From: an uncultured Oscillospiraceae bacterium
GTDB taxonomy: Bacteria > Bacillota > Clostridia > Oscillospirales > Acutalibacteraceae
Direction: 5' to 3'
NCBI GenBank assembly: GCA_900549775.1
Contig: URPR01000005.1
Location: 1 to 64,000, forward strand
DNA: 64,000 nt
Program-made: the position numbers and the translations under genes
Part shown: one piece after another, positions 34,721 through 42,874 of the stretch
How positions within the stretch are numbered: position 1 is the stretch's first letter
Layout: each line of letters begins with the position of its first letter
The notes under the pieces: generated by a model
Databases searched by the model: none
What the model saw: the letters and a program-made list of their open reading frames with translations, nothing else
Told to the model about the DNA's origin: nothing

Positions 34721-35623
34721 ATGGATGGCATAATGGTTATAAATAAGCCAGAAAATTACACATCGTTTGACGTTGTAGCAGTCATGCGGAAACTTTTGAA
34801 AACTAAAAAAGTAGGTCATGCAGGAACCTTGGATCCTATGGCAACAGGAGTGTTGCCTATATTGGCGGGCAATGCGACTAAAATACAAAACTTGTTGCAA
34901 GGTTCATCTAAAGAATACCGAGCTAAGTTCCGGTTAGGTTTGATAACGGACACAGAGGATATCAGTGGTAAAATACTTAAAAAAAATCCAGTAAATGTTA
35001 ATGCGGAAGCATTAAAAAAAGTCATTTCAGCATTTGTAGGTGAAATAAAACAAGTGCCGCCGATGTATTCCGCGATAAAAAAGGATGGCGTGAGGCTCTA
35101 TTCTCTAGCGAGACAAGGCATAGAGGTGAGTAGAGAAAAACGAGTTATCACAATAGACGATATAAAATTGGAAAATTACAATGAGGAAATGCAGGAAGCA
35201 ACTATGCGGGTGAGGTGCTCAAAAGGTACATATATTCGGACTTTGTGCGCAGATATAGGAAATCAACTCGGCTGTGGAGCTACTATGAGCAAACTTGAGC
35301 GGACTCGAGTGGGCAGTTTTACTTTAGAAAAGAGCATAACTTTAGATAGAGCAAAAGAGTTAGCCTCAGAAAACAAGCTAGATAAATTACTATTGTCGAT
35401 TGACTCGGTTTTGTCTAAGTACAACGCAGTCAAGGTGACCGATGCTCAAACAGTGCGGTTTTTGAATGGTGGAGGTTTAGCGTTGGACAGAATATCGATA
35501 AAAGATGCACAAGACAGCCAAAAACTTAGGGTATATGGAACAGATGGAAAATTTTTAGGTTTGGGTATAGTGAACGTGGCGAAAAAAGAGATGTCTGTGT
35601 ATAAATCGCTATATACTAAATGA
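34721..35623 (+). CDS. truB: tRNA pseudouridine-55 synthase
   Basis: Makes pseudouridine 55 in the T loop of tRNAs. The 300-aa protein has the opening KPENYTSFDVV, the catalytic aspartate in GHAGTLDPMATGVLP (about residue 42) and the conserved VPPMYSAIKKDGVRLYSLARQG and SKGTYIRTLCADIG segments. A shortened C-terminal PUA-like part ends the protein. AAGAGG precedes the ATG. It stands between nrnA and ribF in the same operon. Confidence 0.96.
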   Translation: MDGIMVINKPENYTSFDVVAVMRKLLKTKKVGHAGTLDPMATGVLPILAGNATKIQNLLQGSSKEYRAKFRLGLITDTEDISGKILKKNPVNVNAEALKKVISAFVGEIKQVPPMYSAIKKDGVRLYSLARQGIEVSREKRVITIDDIKLENYNEEMQEATMRVRCSKGTYIRTLCADIGNQLGCGATMSKLERTRVGSFTLEKSITLDRAKELASENKLDKLLLSIDSVLSKYNAVKVTDAQTVRFLNGGGLALDRISIKDAQDSQKLRVYGTDGKFLGLGIVNVAKKEMSVYKSLYTK

Positions 35624-35668
35624 GAATTGTTGAATTAAAATACTTATAGTAAATAAAAAAGGTACACA

Positions 35669-36589
35669 ATGAAAATAAATGAATACTTAAAAAAGCAAGA
35701 AAAAAGCACTTGCGTGGCTCTAGGTTTTTTTGATGGCCTACATAAGGGACACATGAAAGTTATATCTAAAATGCTGTCTTGCAGTAAAAAAAATAAATTT
35801 ACATCTTGTATATTTACTTATAAAAACTCCCCTAAGGATATTTTGCACAAGAGGCAAACAAGTAAAATTTTATTAGACTATGATAGAAACAAAATGCTTG
35901 AAAGGTTAGGGCTGCAAGAACTTTACACAGTAGATTTTAAAAATGTAATGAACCTGACAGCTGATGAATTTGTAAATGAAATACTGTTTAACGCATTGAA
36001 AGCTAAACATGTTTTTTGTGGATTTAATTACCATTTCGGTAAAGGTGGGCAGTTTGGTGCCGAGGATCTTAAAAATAAATGTCAAAAGCACGCAATACAA
36101 GTTCATATTGTCGAGCCGGTTAAGCATAAAGATTCTAACATCAGCTCATCGACTATAAGAAAGTTATTGCATGATGGTAAAATAGATGTCGCAAATGAGC
36201 TGCTTTCAGAAAATTTTCATTATACTCTTCCAGTTTCGCATGGACGAAGAATCGCTCAAAATTTGCATTTTCCCACTATTAATCAAGAATTTCCTGAAAA
36301 TTTTATAGTTCCAAAATGCGGGAGCTATTTAAGCTGTGTGACGTTTAACGGAAACAAATGCAAAAGTCTTACTAATATTGGCATTGCACCGATGGTTAAA
36401 TGCCTACATAGCCCCATTTCTGAAACGCATATTTTATTATATAATAGCGTAGAATTATATAATAAAACTGTTAAAGTTGAGTTGTTAAAGTTTTTAAGGC
36501 CAGAGAGAAAATTTGAAAGCATGGAAAAGCTTAAAAGAGCTATCACACAGGACTGCAGTGTGGCCTTAAAATGGCACTTTGATATTTAA
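35669..36589 (+). CDS. ribF: Bifunctional riboflavin kinase/FAD synthetase
   Basis: Converts riboflavin to FMN and then FAD. 306 aa. The N-terminal adenylyltransferase has LGFFDGLHKGHMKVI (about 18-32) and SSSTIRKLL; the C-terminal kinase (about 185-306) has GRRIAQNLHFPTIN, NIGIAPM and LRPERKFESMEKLK. Two positions differ from the usual pattern: LHFPTIN for LGFPTAN, and KCGSYLS for the usual P-x-GVY. The metal- and flavin-binding residues I can check are kept, so it is probably active. The next gene downstream is a flavin-binding reductase. Confidence 0.9.
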   Translation: MKINEYLKKQEKSTCVALGFFDGLHKGHMKVISKMLSCSKKNKFTSCIFTYKNSPKDILHKRQTSKILLDYDRNKMLERLGLQELYTVDFKNVMNLTADEFVNEILFNALKAKHVFCGFNYHFGKGGQFGAEDLKNKCQKHAIQVHIVEPVKHKDSNISSSTIRKLLHDGKIDVANELLSENFHYTLPVSHGRRIAQNLHFPTINQEFPENFIVPKCGSYLSCVTFNGNKCKSLTNIGIAPMVKCLHSPISETHILLYNSVELYNKTVKVELLKFLRPERKFESMEKLKRAITQDCSVALKWHFDI

Positions 36590-36618
36590 TTTTAAAATTG
36601 TATTTTAGGAGGTCATTT

Positions 36619-37128
36619 ATGAAACTTTTTAAAGAAGTATCACCAGGATCTATTGAAGAAAATTTTTTTAAACTTATAGGCGAAAAATGGATGTTAATAA
36701 CAGCAGGACGCAGGGAAAGTTACAACACAATGACGGCTAGTTGGGGCGGAGTGGGTGTTTTATGGAATAAAAACGTCACGTTTTCATTTGTCCGTCCGGG
36801 AAGATATACATTTGACTTTATGGAAAAAAACGACTACTACACACTTTCTTTTTATGACGATAAATACAAAAAAGAATTGTCGTTTTGCGGTACTAATTCC
36901 GGAAGAGATGTAGATAAAACAAAAGCAACAGGTTTTACACCTGTTTTCGATGATGGGGCTCCATATTTCGAGCAGGCAAAGATGGTGCTGATATGCAAAA
37001 AACTTTATTCGCAATATTTGGCTCCTGAATTTTTTGTGGATAATAGCATAGAGCAAAATTATCCTTTGAAAGATTATCACAAAGAATACGTAGGAGAAAT
37101 CGTAAAGGTTTTGGTAAAAAATGAATAA
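36619..37128 (+). CDS. Flavin reductase domain protein (flavoredoxin-like)
   Basis: 169 aa from the ATG at 36619, which has AGGAGGT upstream; a longer frame lacks such a site. It has the FMN-binding split-barrel pattern: ITAGRRESYNTMTASWGGVGVLWNKNVTFSFVR near the N-terminus (quoted in parts: YNTMTASWGG, TFSFVRPGRYT), then YYTLSFYDD and LSFCGTNSGRDVDK. Such proteins bind FMN and act as reductases or electron carriers. It follows ribF and overlaps the next gene (an SDR) by eight bases, hinting at a joint redox role, though none is proven. Confidence 0.8.
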   Translation: MKLFKEVSPGSIEENFFKLIGEKWMLITAGRRESYNTMTASWGGVGVLWNKNVTFSFVRPGRYTFDFMEKNDYYTLSFYDDKYKKELSFCGTNSGRDVDKTKATGFTPVFDDGAPYFEQAKMVLICKKLYSQYLAPEFFVDNSIEQNYPLKDYHKEYVGEIVKVLVKNE

Positions 37129-37855
37129 GACTGTTTTAATTACTGGCGCATCTCGTGGTATCGGGAAAGCTACAGCTGAGGCATTTGCAAAAAATGGGTA
37201 TCGTGTCATTATAAATTACTTTCAATCTAAAAAAGAAGCTGAACAACTTTGCGAAGAGCTTAAAGGTATGGGGTGTGACTGCTTAACTGTACAAGCCGAT
37301 GTTTCGAAAGAAGCTCAAGTAAGTGATATGATGGGAATTATAAGAAATTTTTCATCTCATATAGATGTTTTGGTCAACAATGCTGGTGTTGACTTACAGA
37401 AAATGTTAATTGATACGACACAAGATGAGTGGGACAGATTATTTGACATCAACATCAAAGGAATGTTTAACTGTTGTAGAGCGGTTTTGCCGGGAATGGT
37501 AAAAAGGAAATATGGTAAAATTGTGAATATTTCATCTATTCTTGGTGTAAATGGTGCATCTTGCGAAGTTGCTTATTCGGCTACTAAAGCTGCAGTTATA
37601 GGTTTTACCAAAGCTTTGGCAAAAGAAGTGGGGCCTTGCGGCATTAATGTAAATTGCGTAGCTCCTGGAGTTGTGATGACAAATATGATGAGGAAACTCG
37701 GAGAGGAAGATCTACAATCGCTGAAAGAAGCTACGTACCTCGGCGTGATAGGTACTCCCGAAGACATAGCGGAAAGCGTTTTATTTTTAGCAAGTGATAA
37801 GTCTAAATTTACCACAGGTCAGATTTTGAGCCCTAATGGGGGATTAGTAATATAA
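37121..37855 (+). CDS. Short-chain dehydrogenase/reductase (FabG/YmfI-like)
   Basis: 244-aa NAD(P)H-dependent reductase. The cofactor motif TGASRGIGKATAE is at residues 7-19, VNNAG near 85, the catalytic Ser in NISSILG and Tyr-x3-Lys in YSATK (about 152-156). The GASCEVAYSATKAAVIGFTK stretch fits the group annotated as EF-P 5-aminopentanone reductase (YmfI) as well as 3-oxoacyl-ACP reductases. The absence of fatty-acid genes nearby makes FabG uncertain. It overlaps the flavin reductase gene and is followed by cloverleaf F. Confidence 0.8.
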   Translation: MNKTVLITGASRGIGKATAEAFAKNGYRVIINYFQSKKEAEQLCEELKGMGCDCLTVQADVSKEAQVSDMMGIIRNFSSHIDVLVNNAGVDLQKMLIDTTQDEWDRLFDINIKGMFNCCRAVLPGMVKRKYGKIVNISSILGVNGASCEVAYSATKAAVIGFTKALAKEVGPCGINVNCVAPGVVMTNMMRKLGEEDLQSLKEATYLGVIGTPEDIAESVLFLASDKSKFTTGQILSPNGGLVI

Positions 37856-37872
37856 GTAATTGCATAAGAACG

Positions 37873-37968
37873 GGGGGCGTAGCGATTTATGGTATCATAA
37901 ATCGCTACGCCCATAAAGCAATAAGCTTTATGGGCGGGACAAATATCAAAGATATTTGTCCCGCCCCC
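37873..37968. repeat. Cloverleaf palindromic element F
   Basis: All 96 bases pair. Outer stem 37873-37877 with 37964-37968 (GGGGG/CCCCC). Arm 1 is 37878-37909 (14-bp stem, four-base loop), arm 2 is 37910-37934 (10-bp stem, five-base loop) and arm 3 is 37935-37963 (13-bp stem, three-base loop). No base is free at the junction. It lies between the SDR gene and metK. The following bases are ACAATTT, not a T-run. Confidence 0.85.
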
Positions 37969-38085
37969 ACAATTTAATTAGAAAACATTTTAACAACGCA
38001 TATTTACAAATCTTTACAGTTGTGATAACATGTAACATAAGGTAAAAAAATATTCATTAATGTCAAACTAAAGGGAGAAAAGAAA

Positions 38086-39273
38086 ATGATAAAACATTTA
38101 TTTACATCAGAGTCCGTAACGCAAGGGCACCCAGACAAGATATGTGATCAGATATCTGATGCAATACTGGATGCGATATTGGAGAAAGATGAAGATGCAC
38201 ATGTTGCATGCGAAACAACTGTTGCGCCTGGATTAGTGCACATTATGGGAGAAATTACGACAACGTGCTATGTGGACATAGCGAACATTGTAAGAAAAAC
38301 TATTTTAGATATTGGATACGATTCTCCGAAATATAATTTTGACGGACACACATGTAATGTTCTAATATCGATAAATTCTCAATCATCAGACATAGCTATG
38401 GGTGTAAATGAATCTGTAGAGATGAAAAAAAATAGCAAGGATGCAAAGGACGAAATAGGTGCAGGAGACCAAGGAATGATGTTTGGATTTGCTTGCGATG
38501 AGACGCCTGAACTTATGCCGTTACCAATATCGCTTGCACATAAGCTTACGAAGAGATTAACTTACGTAAGGAAAAACAAAATATTAAATTATTTGCGTCC
38601 GGACGGTAAAGCTCAGGTAACAGTAGAATATGAAGACGGTACACCTAAAAGAGTAGACACAATTATTCTGTCTACTCAGCATGATGAAGATGTATCAAAT
38701 GAAAAATTGCGTGAAGACATTATGAATTACGTGATAAAAGAGGCTATCGATTCAAACCTCATGGACGATAAAACGAAAGTTTACATAAACCCTACCGGAA
38801 GATTCGTTATAGGCGGACCAGCGGGAGATACAGGACTTACAGGCAGAAAGATAATAGTCGATACATATGGAGGTTATTCGCGACATGGTGGTGGAGCTTT
38901 TTCCGGCAAAGACCCAACGAAGGTGGACAGGTCTGCTGCATATATGGCAAGATATATAGCTAAAAATATTGTAGCGGCGAAATTAGCCAAAAAATGCGAA
39001 GTTCAAATAGCATATGCTATAGGCGTAGCAAGGCCTGTGTCCGTTATGATTGATACATTCGGAACGTCTGGGTATACAAATGAAAAAATTTCAAACGCAG
39101 TGCAAGAGGTATTTGATTTAAGACCGGCAGCAATTATTGAAAACCTTCAATTAAGACGTCCTATTTATCAAAAAGTAGCGTCTTATGGTCATATGGGCAG
39201 AGAAGAACTAGGCGTCTCTTGGGAAAAACTTGACAAAGTGGAAGCTTTAAAGAAGGCTATAAATGCTTGCTGA
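38086..39273 (+). CDS. metK: S-adenosylmethionine synthase
   Basis: Makes SAM from methionine and ATP. 395 aa. Seen are the N-terminal [31 protein letters not shown] (about 125-136), the P-loop-like [21 protein letters not shown] (in parts: [11 protein letters not shown]) and the [19 protein letters not shown] segment, here in the order expected for the family. The leader of about 115 bases lacks a recognisable S-box or SMK SAM riboswitch. AAAGGGAG precedes the ATG. It supplies SAM to methylases such as RsmA. Confidence 0.97.
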   Translation: MIKHLFTSESVTQGHPDKICDQISDAILDAILEKDEDAHVACETTVAPGLVHIMGEITTTCYVDIANIVRKTILDIGYDSPKYNFDGHTCNVLISINSQSSDIAMGVNESVEMKKNSKDAKDEIGAGDQGMMFGFACDETPELMPLPISLAHKLTKRLTYVRKNKILNYLRPDGKAQVTVEYEDGTPKRVDTIILSTQHDEDVSNEKLREDIMNYVIKEAIDSNLMDDKTKVYINPTGRFVIGGPAGDTGLTGRKIIVDTYGGYSRHGGGAFSGKDPTKVDRSAAYMARYIAKNIVAAKLAKKCEVQIAYAIGVARPVSVMIDTFGTSGYTNEKISNAVQEVFDLRPAAIIENLQLRRPIYQKVASYGHMGREELGVSWEKLDKVEALKKAINAC

Positions 39274-39279
39274 CAATTC

Positions 39280-39316
39280 AAAAAAGAGGTACAGTGTAGT
39301 TCTGTACCTCTTTTTT
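39280..39316. terminator. Bidirectional terminator after metK
   Basis: AAAAAAGAGGTACAG paired with its complement across a seven-base loop, A-run left and T-run right. It overlaps the stop codon of the convergent small gene and serves both sides. Confidence 0.88.
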
Positions 39317-39539
39317 ATACTTGATCTAAAGTTATGAGCGCTAAAGCTTCAGCTTTACGTCTACCGATATCTACAAATTTACCATCGACTTTTTTCAAAA
39401 ATTCATCTTTTGAAAAATCATGATGAATATGTGCAATACCGCAACGTCTAAATTCATCGTCAGTATAAGTTTCCTTGTAAAAAGGGATCCAAAAGCCACC
39501 TGTTATTTTTTCTTGATCTGCTAAGTTTAATTTTTTCAT
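39315..39539 (-). CDS. Double-glycine-leader small protein 3 (74 aa)
   Basis: The protein begins with a 15-residue leader, MKKLNLADQEKITGG, of the type cut after Gly-Gly by C39-peptidase ABC exporters. The predicted 59-residue mature part starts FWIPFYKETYTDDEF and contains GIAHIHHDF. It is clearly paralogous to the two genes upstream: the pattern [IL]P[FW]..., [ST]D, GI.(H/I) and F..D is shared. There is no glycine-zipper, lanthionine or heterocycle-type composition. Its role is unknown; secreted signal, toxin or host-directed peptide are options. AAAGGAAA precedes the ATG. No exporter gene lies in the window. Confidence 0.75.
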   Translation of the reverse strand: MKKLNLADQEKITGGFWIPFYKETYTDDEFRRCGIAHIHHDFSKDEFLKKVDGKFVDIGRRKAEALALITLDQV

Positions 39540-39567
39540 ATAAATTTTCCTTTCGTTTTTAAGTAAA

Positions 39568-39822
39568 TTAGGCCCATTTTGCGTTACGCGGTTTTACTAG
39601 ACCTTTACAAGATAAACTTACCAAAGTTTCTGCTTCGTTTCTTGATAAAGCTACAGGCAAACCACTCATGTCTTCAGTGTAGAAAGTATCCGCACCAAAA
39701 GAGCGATGAATATGCGTAATACCATACAATAAAAATTCTTTATCAGAAAATTTTTCCTTGTAAAAAGGTATATAATATCCACCATTTACTTTAGTTAATT
39801 CAGTTGAATTTAATTTTTTCAT
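39568..39822 (-). CDS. Double-glycine-leader small protein 2 (84 aa)
   Basis: Leader MKKLNSTELTKVNGG (15 residues), then a 69-residue core starting YYIPFYKEKFSDKEF with GITHIHRSF and FYTEDMSG. The core aligns over its length with small protein 3 (IPFYKE, D.EF, GI.HIH..F, then R.EAE.L), and extends into a basic tail. One cysteine (residue about 74). AAAGGAG lies before the ATG. It is 28 bases upstream of the gene for protein 3 and both are probably read from one transcript. Function unknown. Confidence 0.75.
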   Translation of the reverse strand: MKKLNSTELTKVNGGYYIPFYKEKFSDKEFLLYGITHIHRSFGADTFYTEDMSGLPVALSRNEAETLVSLSCKGLVKPRNAKWA

Positions 39823-39903
39823 ATAAAAGCTCCTTTATTTATTTTGATGTAATTTGGAATAATAAAATTATTATAACATTTTTGAGAAGGAAAATCAATA
39901 AAA

Positions 39904-39931
39904 AAATCAAAGCACTTAAGTACTTTGATTT
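39904..39931 (-). terminator. Terminator between small proteins 1 and 2
   Basis: AAATCAAAG.ACTT paired with AAGT.CTTTGATTT, with one mismatch; on the minus strand it runs into T7. It would end or attenuate transcription after small protein 1. Confidence 0.7.
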
Positions 39932-39962
39932 ATATTTTTGAATTGATAATATTTTAATTTGA

Positions 39963-40223
39963 CTATGGTGTAGGTGAATTATTAACGGGTTGAGATGATT
40001 TTTGTTGAATTTGCCCAGCTCTTACTAAATAGGTTATAACATTAGCTTCAAAAATTGAAACGAATTTTTCAGAATACGGTGAATAATAAGTATCAGGAGC
40101 AAAGAAATGTTTTTGGATTTTTATACCAGCATTTCGCATTGTTTGATCAGAATAACCAGGAACCCACGGCAAATAAAATGCACCATTAACCTTCTCTAAA
40201 TTGATTGAATTTAACCTTTTCAT
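39963..40223 (-). CDS. Double-glycine-leader small protein 1 (86 aa)
   Basis: Leader MKRLNSINLEKVNGA (15 residues, Gly-Ala at the cleavage position), then a 71-residue core starting FYLPWVPGYSDQTM. It keeps the family's LPW, SD, GIKI..HF and PDTYY positions but is the most divergent of the three, with a Gln/Ser/Pro-rich tail. No cysteine. AAAAGGAG precedes the ATG, and an extended -10 lies about 60 bases upstream. It is first in the tandem array, but a terminator follows it. Confidence 0.72.
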   Translation of the reverse strand: MKRLNSINLEKVNGAFYLPWVPGYSDQTMRNAGIKIQKHFFAPDTYYSPYSEKFVSIFEANVITYLVRAGQIQQKSSQPVNNSPTP

Positions 40224-40281
40224 TTAAAAAACTCCTTTTAATAATTTTTTGGTTTTGATTGTCTTTCTCAATGACAATAAT

Positions 40282-40290
40282 ATTATATCA
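40282..40290 (-). promoter_or_regulatory. Extended -10 promoter for the small-protein array
   Basis: Minus-strand TGATATAAT: TG extension plus perfect -10. No good -35 is visible. It lies 59 bases upstream of small protein 1. Confidence 0.55.
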
Positions 40291-40339
40291 TCCTGATTTT
40301 TTATTTGGATTAACATTCTGTGAACTATTTGTGAATTTT

Positions 40340-41044
40340 TTATGAATTTTTACTTTTTATAGAGAGTTGCTTTTCAGTACCGTTTAGTAGCCTATATATA
40401 TTTTCCCGGTGCTTTATGATAATGACCAGCGAAAAAATGATGCACAGTGCAGTACTGGCAGCTATATATGTACGTGTATAAGTTTGCGTTGAGGAAAAGG
40501 AATTGTATACCTTAAGGGTTAAAAAGTTTATTATGGGGTATGAAATGGCGGCACTTATGGAAGACAGTGATATAATTTTACTAAATGAAAATACTAGAAG
40601 GAAAACAGCTAAGGCTATTACCGCTGTTCGCCAATCTACCATAAAAGCTAAAGCCAGCGAGGTTACAACAGCTTTTCCGCCTTTAAAAGAATACCAGCAA
40701 GGACATATGTGCCCCAATATGCAGCAAAAACCGGATAAAAATGTGATATACTGTAAAGTGTAAAAATCGCTTGTAAAATGAGAAAAAATAAATTTACTTA
40801 CTGAAATTGCGATTATACATTTAAAAAAGTCTCCGCACATTGTTAAAACGGCGGGTAAGACGCCAACAGAGCGCAAAACGTTCGTGAATCCGGCATTTTT
40901 ACTTCCGAGGTTCCTGATATCGGTATTTTTAAACAACTTTGTGAAAATGATGGAAAAGCAAATACTTCCTAAGAAATAGCTGATCAAAGCGACAATAAAG
41001 ATGTAAATCCAAAATTTACTTATAAATTCTAAAAATAAGTTCAC
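40340..41044 (-). CDS. plsY: Acyl-phosphate:glycerol-3-phosphate acyltransferase
   Basis: Integral membrane enzyme that starts phospholipid synthesis by moving an acyl group from acyl phosphate to glycerol 3-phosphate. 234 aa with about six hydrophobic segments. PlsY motifs are GSKNAGFTNVLRSVG (usual GSGNxGATNxLR) and GHICPCWYSFKGGKAV (usual GHxFPxFxxFKGGKGVAT). Both are recognisable with substitutions. The start is GTG with CAAGGAGGA. It is 17 bases downstream of der in the same operon. Confidence 0.9.
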   Translation of the reverse strand: MNLFLEFISKFWIYIFIVALISYFLGSICFSIIFTKLFKNTDIRNLGSKNAGFTNVLRSVGVLPAVLTMCGDFFKCIIAISVSKFIFSHFTSDFYTLQYITFLSGFCCILGHICPCWYSFKGGKAVVTSLALAFMVDWRTAVIALAVFLLVFSFSKIISLSSISAAISYPIINFLTLKVYNSFSSTQTYTRTYIAASTALCIIFSLVIIIKHRENIYRLLNGTEKQLSIKSKNS

Positions 41045-41061
41045 GGTATCCTCCTTGGTAA

Positions 41062-42396
41062 TTAAGCTTTATCGTTTGATTTTGTTCGTTCTCTGATTAT
41101 AAAATGTACCGGTGTGCCTTCAAGTCCGAAAGATTCACGAATTCGGTTCTCAATATACCTTTGATAAGAAAAATGAAATAACTTAGCTGAGTTTACGAAA
41201 AAGACGAATGTAGGTGGTCTTACAGACACTTGAGTCATGTAGAATATTTTTAGGCGCTTGCCTTTATCTGTGGGCGGCTGCACTCGAATAATAGCATCGG
41301 ATAACAGCTCGTTTAATACACCGGTGGATATGCGCATGGCATTTGAATTTGATACTTTTTGAATTAAGCTGAAAAGTTGGTCTATTCTTTGTCCTGTCTT
41401 TGCTGAAATAAATATGATGGGGACGTATGACATGAACCCAAAATCGTTTTTGAGTTTCTTTTTATACTCTTGCAAAGTTTTATCATTCTTTTCTATAGCA
41501 TCCCATTTGTTTACAGCTATAATGCACCCTTTTCCAGCTTCGTGAGCTAAACCTGCCACTTTAGAATCTTGTTCAGTGAATCCTTCGGTAGCGTCTATCA
41601 TTATTATACAAACATCACAGCGTTCTATGGCCATCTTGGCTCTAAGTACGCTGTATTTTTCAATATTATCGTATACTTTGTTTTTCCTGCGTATACCGGC
41701 TGTATCTATAAAATTAAAATTGCCAAATTGATTTTTTATAAAAGAATCTATGGAATCTCTGGTGGTGCCTGCTATGTTTGAAACGATAGAACGATTTTCA
41801 CCTGAAATTTTATTTATAAGTGAAGACTTACCTACGTTTGGCTTTCCAATGATAGCCACATTGATAAAAGAACTGTCTTCTTGTTCTTCTTTTTGTTCGG
41901 GAAGATATTTAAATATTTCGTCCAATAAATCTCCTGTGCCGTGACCATGGACGGAAGATACCTTTATAGGATCTCCGAGACCAAGATTATAAAATTCGTA
42001 AAAATCTGTATCGTCGCTGCCTACGGTGTCGCATTTGTTTACGCAAACTATAACGGGACACCCGCTTTTCTGCAGCATAGATGCTACTTCCATATCTGCA
42101 GAAACGAGACCGATTTTTATGTCGGTTACAAAGACAATAACGTCAGCAGAATCAATAGCGAGCTCTGCTTGAGCTCTCATTTGAGAAAGTATAATATCCT
42201 TAGAGTACGGTTCAATTCCGCCTGTATCTATTAAGGAAAAAGTGCGGTTTCTCCACTCGCATTCTCCATATATTCGATCTCTTGTAACGCCGGGCGTGTC
42301 ATCCACTATAGAGGTACGACTGCCGGTTAGTTTATTAAATAAAGTTGATTTCCCGACATTTGGTCTGCCGACAATAGCAACAATGGGTTTAGACAT
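41062..42396 (-). CDS. der: Ribosome-associated GTPase Der (EngA)
   Basis: Double-GTPase needed for 50S assembly; 444 aa. Each G domain is complete: GRPNVGKSTLFN (about 8-19), DTGGI and NKCD in the first; GKPNVGKSSLIN (about 182-193), DTAGIRRK and NKWD in the second. The C-terminal KH-like domain ends ...HFIIRERTKSNDKA. AAGGAGAT precedes the ATG. It heads a two-gene operon with plsY, divergent from the S10 operon. Confidence 0.97.
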   Translation of the reverse strand: MSKPIVAIVGRPNVGKSTLFNKLTGSRTSIVDDTPGVTRDRIYGECEWRNRTFSLIDTGGIEPYSKDIILSQMRAQAELAIDSADVIVFVTDIKIGLVSADMEVASMLQKSGCPVIVCVNKCDTVGSDDTDFYEFYNLGLGDPIKVSSVHGHGTGDLLDEIFKYLPEQKEEQEDSSFINVAIIGKPNVGKSSLINKISGENRSIVSNIAGTTRDSIDSFIKNQFGNFNFIDTAGIRRKNKVYDNIEKYSVLRAKMAIERCDVCIIMIDATEGFTEQDSKVAGLAHEAGKGCIIAVNKWDAIEKNDKTLQEYKKKLKNDFGFMSYVPIIFISAKTGQRIDQLFSLIQKVSNSNAMRISTGVLNELLSDAIIRVQPPTDKGKRLKIFYMTQVSVRPPTFVFFVNSAKLFHFSYQRYIENRIRESFGLEGTPVHFIIRERTKSNDKA

Positions 42397-42588
42397 GGCT
42401 TTATCTCCTTTTCGTTTTTAAGCTCATAGCATAACCAATATGATAACATTATTTGCATGGCGAGGCAAGGACAAAGTGCATGATTTTATTGCTTAAATAT
42501 GTAAAATATAAAACTTGGATACGAATGCACAAAACAAATGGAAGTTTTAGTGCAAAAGGGAGAAATTTTTATTATTTTTAGAGAGTCA

Positions 42589-42618
42589 TTGCTAAAAGGG
42601 ACGTAAATATGGTATTAT
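42589..42618 (+). promoter_or_regulatory. Promoter of the S10 superoperon
   Basis: TTGCTA (42589-42594), an 18-base spacer and TATTAT (42613-42618). It is the best match in the 478-base gap between der and rpsJ; the sequence before it (42397-42588) shows no gene. Confidence 0.55.
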
Positions 42619-42621
42619 TAT

Positions 42622-42874
42622 AGAGCGTGACTGCGACAGATATGCGAAGAAGCGGGAGGTTGCGGTTGTAGTATTACAATCGGTTTTTCCGTGGAGTATG
42701 TCCGATTTTAAACCGGGCGATGATAAAAAAGCAAAACGCTTTTGAGCGCTTTTATTTTGGGTCCGGAATTCTGCTTGGCAGAATTTACGGTCTTTTATTT
42801 AATAGGTCACGAAACACCCGGAAAGGGTGCAGAGTAAAAGCACGCCCGCCAACTACAAGAAGGAGGCGATTTTA
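42622..42874 (+). ncRNA. Long structured leader of the S10 operon
   Basis: About 250 transcribed, untranslated bases precede rpsJ. Visible hairpins include TTGTAGTATTACAA (about 42667), AATTCTGCTTGGCAGAATT (about 42766-42785) and CACCCGGAAAGGGTG (about 42816-42830). The length and structure suit an autoregulatory L4-type leader as known for S10 operons of Firmicutes, but I cannot confirm a named RNA family by eye. No small ORF with a good start is evident. Confidence 0.5.

Noticed and set aside
4754..37968. Cloverleaf elements as simple Rho-independent terminators
   Set aside because: Each has three arms plus a closing stem, no T-run follows on the transcribed strand, and two clearly lie within operons (D and E).
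4754..37968. Cloverleaf elements as CRISPR repeats or insertion sequences
   Set aside because: They are single, dispersed, unlike in sequence, carry no spacers or ORF and show no flanking target-site duplication that I can see.
37969..38085. SAM riboswitch upstream of metK
   Set aside because: I find no S-box or SMK-box pattern, and the gap of about 115 bases is mostly plain AT-rich sequence.
42827..42874. N-terminal extension of rpsJ from the upstream ATG-like start
   Set aside because: The extension lies in the leader and the true GTG start has AAGGAGG at ideal spacing and the canonical S10 N-terminus.
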